A stretch of DNA of 64,000 bases from Rhizoclosmatium globosum (lineage: Eukaryota; Chytridiomycota; Chytridiomycetes; Chytridiales; Chytriomycetaceae), in the NCBI GenBank assembly GCA_002104985.1, contig MCGO01000024.1, positions 124,001 through 188,000 of the forward strand. The letters are read 5' to 3'. The translations under genes and the position numbers were made by a program. The notes under the pieces are model-generated. The model was not told the origin of the DNA. It saw only the letters and a program-made list of their open reading frames with translations, and searched no databases. Below are positions 1 to 10,759 of the stretch, piece by piece. Within the stretch, counting starts at the first letter, position 1. Every line of letters begins with the position of its first letter.

Positions 1-1058
1 GCGATTCGTGCAGCTGCATCTCGCGAAGCTGAGATCCGAACACGTCTCCAACTTCTTCTCCCATCCACACCTTCAACGAGTCTCCAACTCTACCTTGCAG
101 TTGCATTCTCCGCCGCAGAGTGTAGAAACGAGGAAGCTACTACGAAGCCATCGTCAACGCAATTACCACTTATGAAGACTACGTTGTCGACTCAAAAGCA
201 CAAATACCAGCGCTCACTGCTCTGATAGGAACACTTCGCACTGTAGCTTCCACGTCAACTCTTTCTTCTGAAGCGTATGATACCATCACTGGAAAAGTCG
301 TTGTTCACTGTGGTCGCTTGCTGAAGAAGGTGGATCAATGCCGATGCCTGCTTTCAGCGGGGCATTTGTATTGGGTTGAGGAGAGGCCAGGGTCAGAAGG
401 GTATGCAGACCATCCTGTCAGTGACGAGATGGTTGCAAAAAGTCGTGGAACTACCAGTGTCGTTTCCGCTGCTGCGGCTGGAAAGAAAAGCAAGTTGAGT
501 GGACTTCTTGGGGATGACGATGAGAAAGCTGGGGACGAGGTTCCAGTTGCTCCAGTCAAAGTCTGGAGAGATGGAAAGAAGGTGTTGGAGTGTCTTCAAA
601 AGGCTCTCAAGATTGCTGATTCTGTTTTGGAGACTGCCGTCAACACGGAGTTGTTTGTTGAGATTCTGGAGCAGTACATCTGGTTCTATGAAAGTGGGAA
701 CGATTACGTGAGTTGTCTTGGATGTTTGATATAGATATTTTATTTTTTTCCGTCTTAACCACTTTGTTTTCGGTAGATTAATGTGAGCTATTTGAACTCA
801 TTGATTGATTTGATTCAATCCAACATCAACAACTCATCGGGAATCTCGAATACATCCACAACAGCTGTGCCTGAGAAGGTTGTCAGACACTTTAGCAATA
901 TTGTTGCACGGCTGAAAGTGTTGAAGGGCGACGAACACGAGGAGAGGAGACAGAGGGGGCTTGATATGACATCGAACGACGTATATGGTGGAGACGCGGC
1001 CACAGGTTTTGGAGGAGTGGCGCGGGCCGGTGGAAGGTGGACTCAGTTGGAGTTATAA
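1..1058 (+). CDS. VPS35: VPS35 retromer subunit, C-terminal part
   Basis: The large alpha-solenoid subunit of retromer recycles cargo from endosomes to the Golgi. Only the C-terminal third is present because the window starts inside the gene. Visible family features are the LLKKVDQCR segment, then DGKKVLECLQKALKIAD, then FVEILEQYIWFYESGNDY, then YLNSLIDLIQSNI, all in the order of the VPS35 C-terminus. A GT-AG intron at 708-776 separates the last two. The frame shifts by one base near 137, so the 5' piece (frame 1) and the rest (frame 3) read as one protein only if a base is missing. A low-complexity insertion (about codons for residues 35-70 of the open part) sits between the two conserved blocks. 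The reading ends at a stop at 1058. Identity is firm; the frameshift is probably a sequence error. Confidence 0.85.
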
Positions 1059-1127
1059 GTGTAGTAAATATGAAGTTTTCATTCTTTTTGAACTGACTTT
1101 GAAAATGGAGTTGTACGACTTCAGCTG

Positions 1128-2485
1128 TTGGACACAATCGCCAACCGATGGCAAGTCGGTCTCTTCCAAGCGCCTTCGACTAACCCACGCACGCACGCAC
1201 TTACTTTCAAAACAGTGTTTGATCTTGGGCGGCCCCAGAACCCTCCCTCGTCGTCCCAATCCACTTCGTCACCGTCCCAAACGACAAAGACAAAACCACA
1301 ATCGCCAAAGCCGCCGCCAAAGCAGCTCTTGGATTCATTGACTAAAGCAGAAGCGCTTTCCGCGGAAGAACCCGGATCATCCGCGGCAAAGACGGTTCCG
1401 CTTTTCTTTGGTTCCGCGAAAGGTCTCGTTCAACTGACTACCTATTGCGATCCAGATCATTCTCTGAACCCTCCTTCAAAACAGCTTTCTGGCAAATCGG
1501 TCTCCACCAACTCTCCTCCCGCTCCCTCCTGGCCTGATTGCTGTCCTGAAACCCCTCTTTGACTCCCCGCCCCAACAAGACATTGGTCTCACTCCAGCTC
1601 AAATCAAAGAAACACTGTTCCAGGCGCAGTACGCGTTAGCCAGGATCCTTGCTCCACTCAATGCGTCTCAGTCTCTCAGCTTGTATAGTGACGCGTTGAC
1701 CACGAAGTTTAAAGCGGTTGATGTGGAGGGTTTACGGAAACTGGTGAAACGGCCTGATTCCTTGTTATCTCGTGCGATGGAGTCGCTTCCGGGGACAGAG
1801 ATACTGTTGGAGAAACTTGTTGTTTATTCAACGGAAGTGTCAAGGGTTGGGTTCATGAATCAGCATCTTCGCGTGGGTTTGGAGGTTTCAATGGTTGCGG
1901 GTGCGTTGGCTGCTGCTGGGATTTGGAAAACGCAGAAAGGGCTGATGGATTCGGTGGAATATATAAAGTATTGTGCTGAAGTTTCAGTGTTACTACAAGG
2001 AGGAGAATGGGGTCGGATAGGATGGTTAATGGAAGGATCCAAAGTACTGTTGAGTTGTCAAGCCGATCAGTTGCGAAGTGATTGCATTCAGATGGCGGGC
2101 GATTTCCTGTTAGAGGCTTTAGTTCTTGCCATCGAGCTGAACGATCGCGTAACAATACGAGCGATTCGTGACAGTTTGCGCCAGGAAGATTTCGCGGCAA
2201 TACCGGTTTGTTTTTAAATCTATTTTAGACTTGCTACTCATTCAAAAACAGACATGCCAGTTTGCTGTGAAACTTTCGAACGCAATAGACTTGCAAGATC
2301 AAATTTGGCTGGATTTTGATGCAGAATATGAGCTTTTTGATGCATTAGAGGGCTTTAAACTAACGAAGCTGGCGGCTTCTGACAATGATGCGTTTCTTAG
2401 GGCGCCTGAGGTAGAAAGATTTAACATTCCAAATCAACTTCGGAATTCTTTATTATCAGCTACAAAACGCATTCATGGTGGATAG
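1128..2485 (+). CDS. Unrecognised helical protein, 5' part uncertain
   Basis: I do not recognise this protein. From about 1501 one frame is open to 2205, then a 46-nt GT-AG intron (2206-2251) joins it to an exon ending at 2485. The product looks all-helical: motifs include the stretches TPAQIKETLFQAQYALARIL, SVEYIKYCAEVSVLLQG and MAGDFLLEALVLAIELND. Between 1210 and 1500 coding-like sequence hops between frames, with VPIHFVTVPNDKDKTTIAK in one frame and a Pro/Ser/Lys-rich stretch in another, so one or two frameshifts or a missed intron are likely and the start is not settled. It lies 70 nt after VPS35 in the same direction. No signal peptide or membrane segment is seen. Confidence 0.45.
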
Positions 2486-2551
2486 AATACATACAACTTT
2501 GAAGAATATGGAAACAATGTGGCTGTCAAATTGCAAATTTCCCTCCCAACA

Positions 2552-3679
2552 ATGTTCCAGAACGCAGTCCCGCCGCCACCACCAATGAATCGCAGGAGCA
2601 CGAGCCGCAAAGGCTCGTTCACTCTGAATACTGTCCTTAATGGTCTTCCGTTCCGCAAGAAGAAAGACTCTCCTGAACCATTGTCGGCAACTTCCCCTGA
2701 CGTGATTCCATCCATGTCCGTGCCCAAAACTTTTCCACCTCGCGACTCTTCAAATCAACTCAAAATTGTTACTTCTCCCGATGCTGTTGATACCAAACCA
2801 GCGTATCCTAAATATCGTGGCGCGAGTAGGAAAGCGTCTATCATTAGTACTGCAAGTTCGAACGGTACCAACGTCAAACATCACAGTCTTCAACCATCGG
2901 TCAATAGTCCAACAGCTTCTGGAGCTAATAGATACCATGAACGTCAACACGAAATGTGGCTCGTTTACATGGATTGGTTGGAATCCCTCAAAAACAACCC
3001 TGAATCACCTTGCTTCAGCGAGTATCAAATATCTCGTTCGATAAGCAGAAGTCGAAGACCCAGCAGTGCAACGTTTGTTGACAACCATTACTTAGCACCC
3101 AAAACTTTTAGCAATTCCCATTCAACCCATTCCTCCTACGTCTCTGACACAACCTTCGCTATACCAAGTTCTCCAACTCAGTCATTAGGAAAGAAGTCTT
3201 CACGAGTTGTGTCGTTTGGTGGGAACAGCGTTCGCTCCTTTAATTCTGCCGAATCACCATCAAGTGTTAACTTACCTTCGGATGATGTGAAAACGGAAGC
3301 AAACGTAGAACCCCAACCAAGGACGAAAAGGAGCTCATCTGTTCCGAATGCAAATACCCCCGCGCCACTTTTCATCCACAAAAGTCAACAACAAGACTTG
3401 ACAGCACTCCTACCTCTCCCTCCACACCACTCGTTGGTTATACCATTACCTCCTATGCAACGAAATGAAGCTCTCGCAATTCGACCCAGTAACGACTTCA
3501 TCACAGTATTACTAGGATACAAGAGCCAAAAAGCAGCCATGGACAACAAACAACGTCGATCCACATCCTCCGCATCCCCACCACTATATCCCCAACCAGC
3601 CCCTCCTCCATCCAATCCGAATCAAGCCTCGTCCCAAAACTCGGATCCGCGATCCAGTTCGCGTGGGAGGAAGCCTTGA
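2552..3679 (+). CDS. Ser/Pro-rich hypothetical protein
   Basis: One uninterrupted frame of about 375 codons starts at an ATG at 2552. The start was chosen because no in-frame ATG lies upstream. The protein begins with a proline run (PPPPPMNRR), is rich in Ser, Thr and Pro throughout and has several basic Ser clusters (RSISRSRRPSS, RTKRSSS) typical of phosphorylated, disordered fungal proteins. A short ordered patch around MWLVYMDWLESLKN is the only helix-like segment. No known domain was recognised. The 3' end overlaps, in another frame, the start of a reverse-transcriptase remnant, so the true C-terminus could differ if a frameshift is present. Function unknown. Confidence 0.5.
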   Translation: MFQNAVPPPPPMNRRSTSRKGSFTLNTVLNGLPFRKKKDSPEPLSATSPDVIPSMSVPKTFPPRDSSNQLKIVTSPDAVDTKPAYPKYRGASRKASIISTASSNGTNVKHHSLQPSVNSPTASGANRYHERQHEMWLVYMDWLESLKNNPESPCFSEYQISRSISRSRRPSSATFVDNHYLAPKTFSNSHSTHSSYVSDTTFAIPSSPTQSLGKKSSRVVSFGGNSVRSFNSAESPSSVNLPSDDVKTEANVEPQPRTKRSSSVPNANTPAPLFIHKSQQQDLTALLPLPPHHSLVIPLPPMQRNEALAIRPSNDFITVLLGYKSQKAAMDNKQRRSTSSASPPLYPQPAPPPSNPNQASSQNSDPRSSSRGRKP

Positions 3680-4355
3680 AGATAAGGATCCCCGTCTCCG
3701 ACTGGACGAAACTCATTCAAGAGATTCTTGAGACCAGCGCGTCGTCAGTAGGAACCCAGCGGCGAACCTATCACGAAGCGAAACTGTATTGGGACGTTAT
3801 TTGGCGGACACTTCCTCTTGGGTACACCTGCAAAACCCGCGACAGAGGAACTCGGGTGTAGTGAACGATGCTGCTTGTTGTGCAAGGTGTCGAAACGGAT
3901 GGTTGAGACGTTTGAGCATTTCTTGTGGACTTGTCCGGCTGCTATTGTGTTGTGGAGGAGGTTGGAGTGGGTTATTGGCGGGATTGCTGAAAGTGAGCAC
4001 AGAAGGCGCGGCAGTAGCTCTGCATAAGTATGCTGGTGGGAGTCGTCGAAATGTGGAGTTGTGGGATTATGGTCTCAATCCTGATGGACGTATCAGCATT
4101 ACTCTGGTTGATGTGCTGTTCTGTTTTCCTAAAGTACGGAAACCCACGTTGATGGATGTTGTGGAGAATCCGTCTTTGGCTGGTCCAAGTGAACGGTTTA
4201 TCAAGACGGTGATGGCTTTACATGCCACGGCATTAATGAGTTTGTTGGAAATGCGAACGTATCCTCACGAGGAGGAGTCTGTGATTTGGAATCTCTTTGT
4301 TGCCCGATACGAAGCAAGGAGGGAAGTTGAGCTTGAACAGCGAAAAGGTATCTGA
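3601..4355 (+). mobile_element. Retrotransposon remnant, RT zinc-finger tail
   Basis: Reading across two frameshifts (near 3820 and 3995) gives the tail of a LINE-type reverse transcriptase ORF. The diagnostic part is a zf-RVT finger, CLLCKVSKRMVETFEHFLWT followed by CP: two Cys spaced Cx2C, then His and Cys spaced Hx4C, followed by a leucine/tryptophan-rich helix. After it comes a helical tail ending in EARREVELEQRKGI and a stop at 4355. No palm/finger polymerase motif (YxDD) is visible upstream, so the element is 5' truncated. The piece follows directly on the Ser/Pro-rich ORF, with no obvious target-site duplication or poly(A) tail. Most likely a dead insertion; alternatively a domesticated zf-RVT gene. 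Confidence 0.55.
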
Positions 4356-4578
4356 GATTAGGGGGGCAATTCATTTTAACGTCATAATCCAGTAAAGACC
4401 CTGTTGTAACAGATTAAAGTTGTCATTTGTCGGAGTTTTAGTGTATGAGTGGTCAAAACAAACGAATGCTGGGAGATTTCTTTTGACTTTTCAAAGACCG
4501 CTTTTTTTTGTGACAATTCCTCAAAGCACAACAAAACTTGTCACCAACGCCACCCCTCTCTCCTCGCTCAACACTAGA

Positions 4579-5682
4579 ATGACCATGAACGCAGCTTCGT
4601 ATGACATGGGAAACATCTTCGCTGCCCATCAGGTTCCTCATGACGCATCCAACCTCAGCACAATGTGGAAACAACTGACCTTCTTGAGCAGCGAGGAGTC
4701 CTCATCAACGAACTCTATAAGCAGATTGAGATCCTCAAACAAGAAAACAATTCTCTGAAAGCTCAAATCGCGTCTCTAACGAGGCGAAATCATTCACCTC
4801 CCAAACCTGGACGAGATTGGTGGTATATCCAAATCTTTGTCAGGAACTACTCTCACAAAGACATCATCTACTTTCCCTTCTGCTACCGTCTCTCGCCCAC
4901 TTTCTCCGTCGACATCAGTCACTCCATCCATAGCACCGTGTCCACTTCCTTCTACGACAACAGCTCCAGCAATTATGCCGTCTAAAATCGCACCTGCTCA
5001 ATGGACCGAAGTGATCACCAAGTTTCACGTCCCTCTAACAGCAGATTCTCAAGCCTCTTCACCTCATTCAGATCACACTGCATTGGCCCCAGTGCCGGTG
5101 ATCGCGCCAGCAGCCACCCCTGCAACACAGTGGAAAGAAGTAACAACAAGATTTCAAATCCCAACAGACGTCCTGGAACGTCTCCACAAAAAACCCATCA
5201 GCGTGATTACATCCACACTGCCGGCTTCAACCCAATCCCCGAACATCGGAAACATACGCTCTCCATCTGAATACACCATTTGTGCTATCTCTGGAATCTC
5301 GCGTCGGAATATTTCTGAGCTCAAAAACGACCTGAAACGTGGGAACGTGGATACAACGAAAATCGCAAATATCCAGTTTACGAGTGACAGTATTTGTGAA
5401 GTGCTTCTTCTCAAGTGCTATGCAGACCAGTTTTGTGGAATTATGAAGTCTTGGAATTTTGAGGTGTTGCCGGGAGGAAGTACTTTGGTTCCGCCGCCAA
5501 ATTGTACAGCTATTCCGCAGTTTTATAACAATCTCTTCAGGCGCTTCAAACGAACCATTTCTCGACAAAGTACTGAGAATATCACATCTAGCTGTTATGA
5601 GTTCATTTTGAATGAGATTCTGGCCAATAATTCTGAATTGCAGGCTATGTATGCAGCCTTTCTCCAAACCAACTCTTTTTAG
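4579..5682 (+). pseudogene. Coiled-coil, LINE ORF1-like protein, frameshifted
   Basis: An ATG at 4579 begins a frame that must switch near 4670 and again near 4805 to stay coding. The N-terminal part contains a coiled coil (LYKQIEILKQENNSLKAQIA). A Ser/Thr/Pro linker holds two copies of a motif of the type QWTEVITKFHVP and QWKEVTTRFQIP. The C-terminal domain runs from YTICAISGISRRNISELKN through IANIQFTSDSICEVLLLK to a stop at 5682. From memory of the family, the pattern (globular domain after a coiled coil, xISGIxRxxIxxLK, then xIxNIxFxxxxxCExLL) resembles the nucleic-acid-binding ORF1 protein that precedes reverse transcriptase in fungal LINEs. A reverse-transcriptase tail lies just upstream, which fits a retroelement graveyard. 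The family assignment is inference. Confidence 0.45.
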
Positions 5683-5859
5683 ATAATCAGGAGTTTTTAG
5701 ACTATTCTCTACAATATCGCCATGTTATGTTTTATGATCTTGTTGTTCTCTTATCATTCTCTCGTATTCTTCTCATATTCTTGAATCTTTTTATTCCGTC
5801 TTCTAATGTAATACACGTCTTATTTCTCGCTTTTCTTGCGTTCTATTTTTGGCTTAGAG

Positions 5860-6880
5860 ATGCAGTTGCTTCCAGAATCTGACAAAAACCACCCACCAAT
5901 GTCAAATCCACCAGACCTTACCCAAGTCTTGGCTAAATTTAAAGAAGACCTCACGGCCAGCGTTCCTGACTATAATCCTCAAGAACATTCCGATGACCTC
6001 CTCCTCCGATTCCTGAAGGCTCGTAAATATGATTTGAAAAAGTCTCACGAAATGTTTTCGGAATACTTGGCCTGGCGTAAATCGTTTGGCGTTGAGGATA
6101 TCGTCCAGAATCTTGCTTTTCCCGAGTTCAACAAAGTCGTCGACATCTATCCACGCTACTATCACAAAACCGACAAACAAGGGCGTCCAGTCTATGTCGA
6201 AGTCATGTCAAACCTTACTGCCAAGATGCTGGATGGAAGCGTTACGACTCCAGAGCGATTCGTGCAATATTATGTTCGTGAATATGAAAAGACATTGCGA
6301 TATCGATTTCCAGCCTTATCGCTAAAAGCGGGCCGTAATATCGACAAAAGTTGTACGATTTTGGATATGAAGAATGTTCCTCTTATGCAGTTCAATTCAA
6401 TTCGAAAAGTCATGAGCCAAGTTGCTCACATTTCTCAAAATTACTACCCTGAAACACTAGGGAAGATGTTTATCATCAGTTAAGTCCATATTCATTCTTT
6501 AAAGGCGCTTAACTTTTGATTCCAGACGCACCTGTTTTGTTCCAAGGTGTTTGGGCTGTGGTGAAGGAATGCTTGATGAAAACACAGTTGCCAAGATATC
6601 CATCTTGGGCTCATCGTATAAAAAAGAATTGCTCGAAGTGATTGATGCCGCGAATCTTCCAGCTGAGCTTGGTTTGTCATTTTTTCGTTGTCACCACTGA
6701 TTAAGCAGTTTTTATACAGGAGGTACCTGTGAATGTCCTAAAGGCTGTCGTCACTCGGATATGGGTCCATGGAACGATGGAAGCGTTCCTGGATATCCGA
6801 TAGAGTTTTGGGAAACGATTAATCTTCGAAATGTTCCAACAACTACAGCGTCACAAGCGAATGCCCCCTCCCCAAAATGA
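5860..6880 (+). CDS. Sec14-like CRAL-TRIO lipid transfer protein
   Basis: A phosphatidylinositol/lipid transfer protein of the Sec14 superfamily, cytosolic and membrane associated. The start ATG is at 5860; a second in-frame ATG lies 14 codons later. The N-terminal CRAL-TRIO-N helical part contains DDLLLRFLKARKYDLKKSHE and AWRKSFG; the lipid-binding fold follows with YYHKTDKQGRPVYVE, ILDMKNVPLMQF, VAHISQNYYPETLGKMFIIS, APVLFQGVWAVVK and ISILGSSYKKELLEVID. The end, GGTCECPKGCRHSDMGPW, is the Cys-rich tail also known in plant and oomycete Sec14 proteins. Two GT-AG introns (6479-6525, 6672-6719) were placed by keeping this order. A one-base loss near 6565, in a run of G, breaks the frame. The protein would be about 308 aa, close to yeast Sec14. 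Confidence 0.85.
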
Positions 6881-7010
6881 AATATCTAATTGCAAGTTAT
6901 ATTTAGTTGATTGTTCTTAACCACAGTAAACACGATTGATCTTCATTAATCTTCCAGTAGAACTCTAGCAATTATTGCAAAAGTGTTCTACCGAGGCTGG
7001 TGAGGCAGTG

Positions 7011-7036
7011 TGTGGCTGGACCATCCACCTTTAAAA
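7011..7036 (+). promoter_or_regulatory. Putative core promoter of gene A
   Basis: TGTGGCTGG at 7011-7019 lies about 20 nt before a TATA-like TTAAAA (7031-7036), 58 nt before the gene A start codon. The same nonamer precedes a TATA box at gene E (34680-34710) with nearly the same spacing. The role is inferred from this recurrence. Confidence 0.35.
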
Positions 7037-7093
7037 ACGCATTCGCTCATTCAATAGAATCATTCAACAAAAAACGAAAACATTCAACTCGAA

Positions 7094-8155
7094 ATGAAAT
7101 ATCTCTCAATCCTTACAATCACTGTACTTGCATCAGTCTCTGTTGCCAATCCTTTGCCAGGTCGTCAAGTGTACGCGGCCAATACTCACGACACTCAGTA
7201 TGACGAGTCTTCATCGACCTTTGATAATGTTGGAGGTTCCAGAGCTGTGATTACCGACTGGCAGACCTGTATTCGTGGACAGGATACTTGTACTACAAAT
7301 GGCTACGTTTGCTGTGTTGCCCAGGCTGACATAGGTACCAACAAAGCAACCTGCCGTCCTCAAAGAGAATGCACTAATGGAAGTGGAGGAAACGGCGGAA
7401 ACAATGGCGGATGGAATAACGGCGGCAACAACGGTTGGACTCCAGCCAACGCGATCGCCGACTGGCAAACTTGTCAACAAGGTCGTGACACCTGCTCCAA
7501 CAGTAACTACGTCTGTTGTGTTGCCCCAGCCGACGTATGGAATAACAAAGCTACTTGTCGTCCAAAAAATGACTGTAGTAATGGTGGCTGGAACAATGGC
7601 GGTAATAATGGCGGGAACAATGGTGGTAATAACGGAGGGAACCAAGGAGGCAAGAGGATTGACAACTGGCAGACGTGTCAGCAAGGTCGCGACACGTGTA
7701 ACTCTAATGGATTTGTTTGTTGTGTTGCTCAAGCGGACTTGTGGAACAATAAGGCTACTTGTCGCCCACAAAGCGACTGTGGTAATGGTGGTTGGAACAA
7801 TGGTGGCAACAATGGCGGAAACAATGGTGGGAATAATGGTGGGAACCAAGGAAACAAGGTTGCGGACTGGCAGACTTGCCAGCAAGGACGCGACTCTTGT
7901 CTCAACAACAGCTACGTTTGTTGTGTTGCCCAAGCCGATTTGTGGAATAACAAGGCAACTTGCCGTCCACAGAGTGAATGCTCCAACGGAAACCAAGGAA
8001 GCATTTGTGTCAACCAAGACTGGAAGTGTAGCGATGACAAAAGAGCCATGCTTCAATGTGAAGTCACTCCTCGCGTTTCCCTCTGGAACCCCAAAAAGTG
8101 GTGCGACAACGGAACTTGGTGCAGAGAAAACGCCAAGGAAGTTTGGTGCCAATAA
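7094..8155 (+). CDS. Secreted cysteine-rich repeat protein A
   Basis: Intact single-exon gene of 353 aa. Residues 1-18 form a signal peptide (MKYLSILTITVLASVSVA). Four copies of a 39-residue six-cysteine module lie at about 55-93, 123-161, 191-229 and 258-296; each reads [DN]WQTC-x6-C-x6-CC-x12-C-x5-C with an invariant NKATCRP. Linkers are Gly/Asn repeats (NNGG). A distinct C-terminal module (304-352, six Cys) reads W.C...K..LQC...W...WCDNGTWC, a pattern also found at the ends of genes D and E. The module is not one I can name; the six paired cysteines imply a small disulfide-bonded extracellular fold, perhaps carbohydrate binding or adhesive (inference). The gene has no frameshifts. A 323-codon antisense ORF across it is a by-product of the repeat composition. 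Confidence 0.85.
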   Translation: MKYLSILTITVLASVSVANPLPGRQVYAANTHDTQYDESSSTFDNVGGSRAVITDWQTCIRGQDTCTTNGYVCCVAQADIGTNKATCRPQRECTNGSGGNGGNNGGWNNGGNNGWTPANAIADWQTCQQGRDTCSNSNYVCCVAPADVWNNKATCRPKNDCSNGGWNNGGNNGGNNGGNNGGNQGGKRIDNWQTCQQGRDTCNSNGFVCCVAQADLWNNKATCRPQSDCGNGGWNNGGNNGGNNGGNNGGNQGNKVADWQTCQQGRDSCLNNSYVCCVAQADLWNNKATCRPQSECSNGNQGSICVNQDWKCSDDKRAMLQCEVTPRVSLWNPKKWCDNGTWCRENAKEVWCQ

Positions 8156-8285
8156 TTCTGTTCTACTTAAAGTTCCTATCAAAATACCCTATCAATAAAT
8201 CATGAGTTACTGCATTAATTTTATTTCTTTATCTGAGGAATGGCCTTGGTGACTTGACCACAGGGGAAACAAAACTTTCACCCAA

Positions 8286-9086
8286 ATGAAGTACCCGAAG
8301 ATTCCAGAATTCCAGTATAAGGACGGTTAAAGTTTGGGGAGAATTATGCGGTGGATTCTACCCATCACTATCACCGACCACGTCAGTTCCTGTTCAACAA
8401 GGCGTCTACTACGCCGCAGACCTCCAATTCTACGCTTTTGATATCTCCATCGTCACTTCCGACGGTTCTGAATCGTTTCTATCATTTAGCGACGCCGTCG
8501 CTTTCTTTTCAGCCAACAACTTCCTTCACGCAAAGCCGCTAAAAATAGCAGACTTATCAAAATGTTTATCGTACCTATTGGTTTCGACTCTCACGTTCCG
8601 GGATGGCTTCAATTGCCTCCCCTCCCGAAAGGAACCAATAAAGCCGAGGGCATTGTTGTTAGGCTGTATTCGTCAATGCAGGGGAAGATGGGAAAAGAGC
8701 TGGTGACTGAAGGGGGGAATGATCGGCCATTGGTAAAGTTCAAGATTCCGGAATTCGCTGAGACAAGTGTGTATGATAACCGGCGAGATCGACAGGCATT
8801 GGCTGGTTCATTTGATGTGGAAATGACGACTGAGGCGGTTGAACTTATGTATGAGTTGCAAGCGATGGAGACTCATGAACGATTTCAAGGAATTATTTCT
8901 AAGCATGGTCGTTTGGAAGATGCGCAGGGAGAAAGGGAAGACGTCGTAACTGAATATGTGGACGCATTGTTTGCAGATATTGTTGGAGACTACGCGGCTT
9001 TATATGGAAGTGTGAAAGGGGAGTTGGTGTTTAAAGTCCAGGATTCCGTAAAGCAAACATGCCGTGACCTTGTGACAAACGAATAA
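8286..9086 (+). pseudogene. Rnl2-family RNA ligase remnant lacking motif I
   Basis: The sequence matches the order of an Rnl2/REL-type ATP-dependent RNA ligase. A short N-terminal piece (ATG at 8286, MKYPKIPEFQYKDG, then stop) is followed in another frame from about 8317 by motif III-like KVWGELCGGFYPSL and then VYYAADLQFYAFDI. After a further frameshift near 8560 come SHVPGWLQLPPLPKGTNKAE, motif IV (KAEGIVVR), motif V (LVKFKIPEFAE) and a helical tail to the stop at 9086. The segment that should carry the adenylylated lysine (KxxG, motif I) and motif Ia is absent, leaving only about 15 codons before motif III. The copy therefore cannot form the ligase-AMP intermediate as it stands. It sits between two intact-looking genes and shows no transposon flank. 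Confidence 0.65.
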
Positions 9087-9153
9087 ATGCGAATTTCGAT
9101 TTCATAACCAATGAATCGGCTCGCTAAAACAAGATAATATAATAAGTGGACAT

Positions 9154-10533
9154 TTATTCAAGTGCTTCAACAAATGCAGCGAGAGCTGTCTGAATTAACG
9201 ATAATTGTGGCTGCTCTACCAAGCACTCTTTAAGCAAGATATACAGCCTCCCATTCAACTCGCGCGCTTCCATCTGATACAAAAGATCTCTTCGTGTTGC
9301 GCATATCGCCAAATCAATTCCCAAACACTCAGCCAGTGTTGACGCAAAACAAACCCAATCCAGCATTTCGGAGCCAACATCAGTATGAACGTCGAGGCAA
9401 TAAGCTTTAGTGTATTCCACCATGGGGCTTCCCAATTTCACAACCGCCCCAAAGTCAACCAAGCACGCCTTTCCTTCATTTCCGGAACTAAGCATAATGT
9501 TGCTCGGCTTTAAATCGCCAAAGCAAAATCCTTTAGAATGAATATGAATCAATGCACTGAAACAATCGCGGGCAGCATTGCAAGAGGCATCACAGAACGA
9601 CCCGATGTTACAGGCCATCTCATTTTTGCATCTTCCACACTGCATGGGAAGTGCGGCATCAAAATTACCCATCGATTTTCACCAGCATCAAAACTTTGAA
9701 CAAACTGAATCACATTGTTGTGTTCCCCAATAGCCTGATTCATTTCTACCTCCCGATCAAATGCGGCTTTGCATTCACAAAAACTTTGGCAACAAGAATT
9801 CCCCAAGTTTTCGATAAAGCGAGATAAATTGAGTTGGATCGGTCTGCTGAAATATGGAGCTGACCGTTCAGATAAACGAATTTGCAAATGCAATCGTATT
9901 GATAGCAGTGGATTGATACGAGTCTTGGCTAGGTTATGATATGTTGAGCCTCGCATAACTCGAGGGAGGGCGATTTAAGTTGAAGGTACCAAGACGGTTC
10001 GTTTTTCATCAGGTAATCGATATCTAATTGGGTGCTGTGATTCCTAGTCGAGAGAGATTGGATCGAACAGATATATATTCTTGCGGACCAACATGCTGCG
10101 GGCAAGAACAAGAATATGACACACGCCATTTGGATATGGCCCATACCCCTCAATAGACAGTCGCGGAGACATATTCTGTTACTGAATCAATTCTCTTATT
10201 AAGACTAAAATAGTCTTACTTGGAAGCGAAATCCAGCCTTGACCATTTCCGTGACTCGGACATCTTTCCTCCCAAACTCAAAGTCAACGGTATCAAACGC
10301 TCGATTCATTCGAAGCTTATCCAGCTCATTAAATTCTATACCCGTAACTGTAGTGCCTCCCTCGGAACCCATCACTCTAACCAACTCCAAATCCAATGCA
10401 GAGAAATAGGAAACGGACGCCGTTACTTTGGCAACACTCTGTCTCGCAGGTCGTCTACATAGCTTTTAGTGGTGTCAATTTGAATGCTGAATGAGTTGGA
10501 CCGATATTGAAACCAAATTCGTGTTTCTGCCAT
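9154..10533 (-). CDS. Crinkler-like protein with kinase-like domain
   Basis: Read on the minus strand from an ATG at 10533, the first 100 or so residues have the look of the ubiquitin-like header of Crinkler (CRN) effectors: a beta strand with FSIQID, then VDDLRD, then LDLELVRV. A GT-AG intron at 10176-10219 follows. After a middle region comes a protein-kinase fold: a degenerate nucleotide loop, VAKVF (the VAxK lysine), REVEMNQAIGEHNNVI (alpha-C), catalytic loop HSKGFCFGDLKPSNIML and VDFGA, ending at 9154. The HRD arginine is replaced (FGD), while Asp, Lys, Asn and the DFG Asp remain. At least three one-base frameshifts (near 10430, 9770, 9665) and another intron near 9920-9955 are needed, so the copy may be damaged or mis-sequenced. 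CRN-kinase fusions are known from oomycetes and chytrids; the CRN call is by pattern only. Confidence 0.5.
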
Positions 10534-10759
10534 CTTTTTTGATACCTTCAATATATCAAGTTTGCAGCAACATTTTCATAAGTTTACAGAAATCTATAAT
10601 ATTGGGAGGAGATTGGTATGCACAAAAACAAGGTCAAAACAAACGTAACAATCAAGAATATAGAAGCAAAAAACAGGAAAGGGCCCGACCAAACAAAGTC
10701 TGGCGCATAATGAAATGAAGAATTATATGATAAAACCCATAAGATAACCGTAACCATAC

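Noticed and set aside
7211..8182. 323-codon antisense ORF over gene A, rich in Thr, Ile and Val
   Set aside because: It arises from the Asn/Gly and Cys codon repeats of gene A read backwards; it has no signal of its own and gene A has a signal peptide and ordered cysteines.
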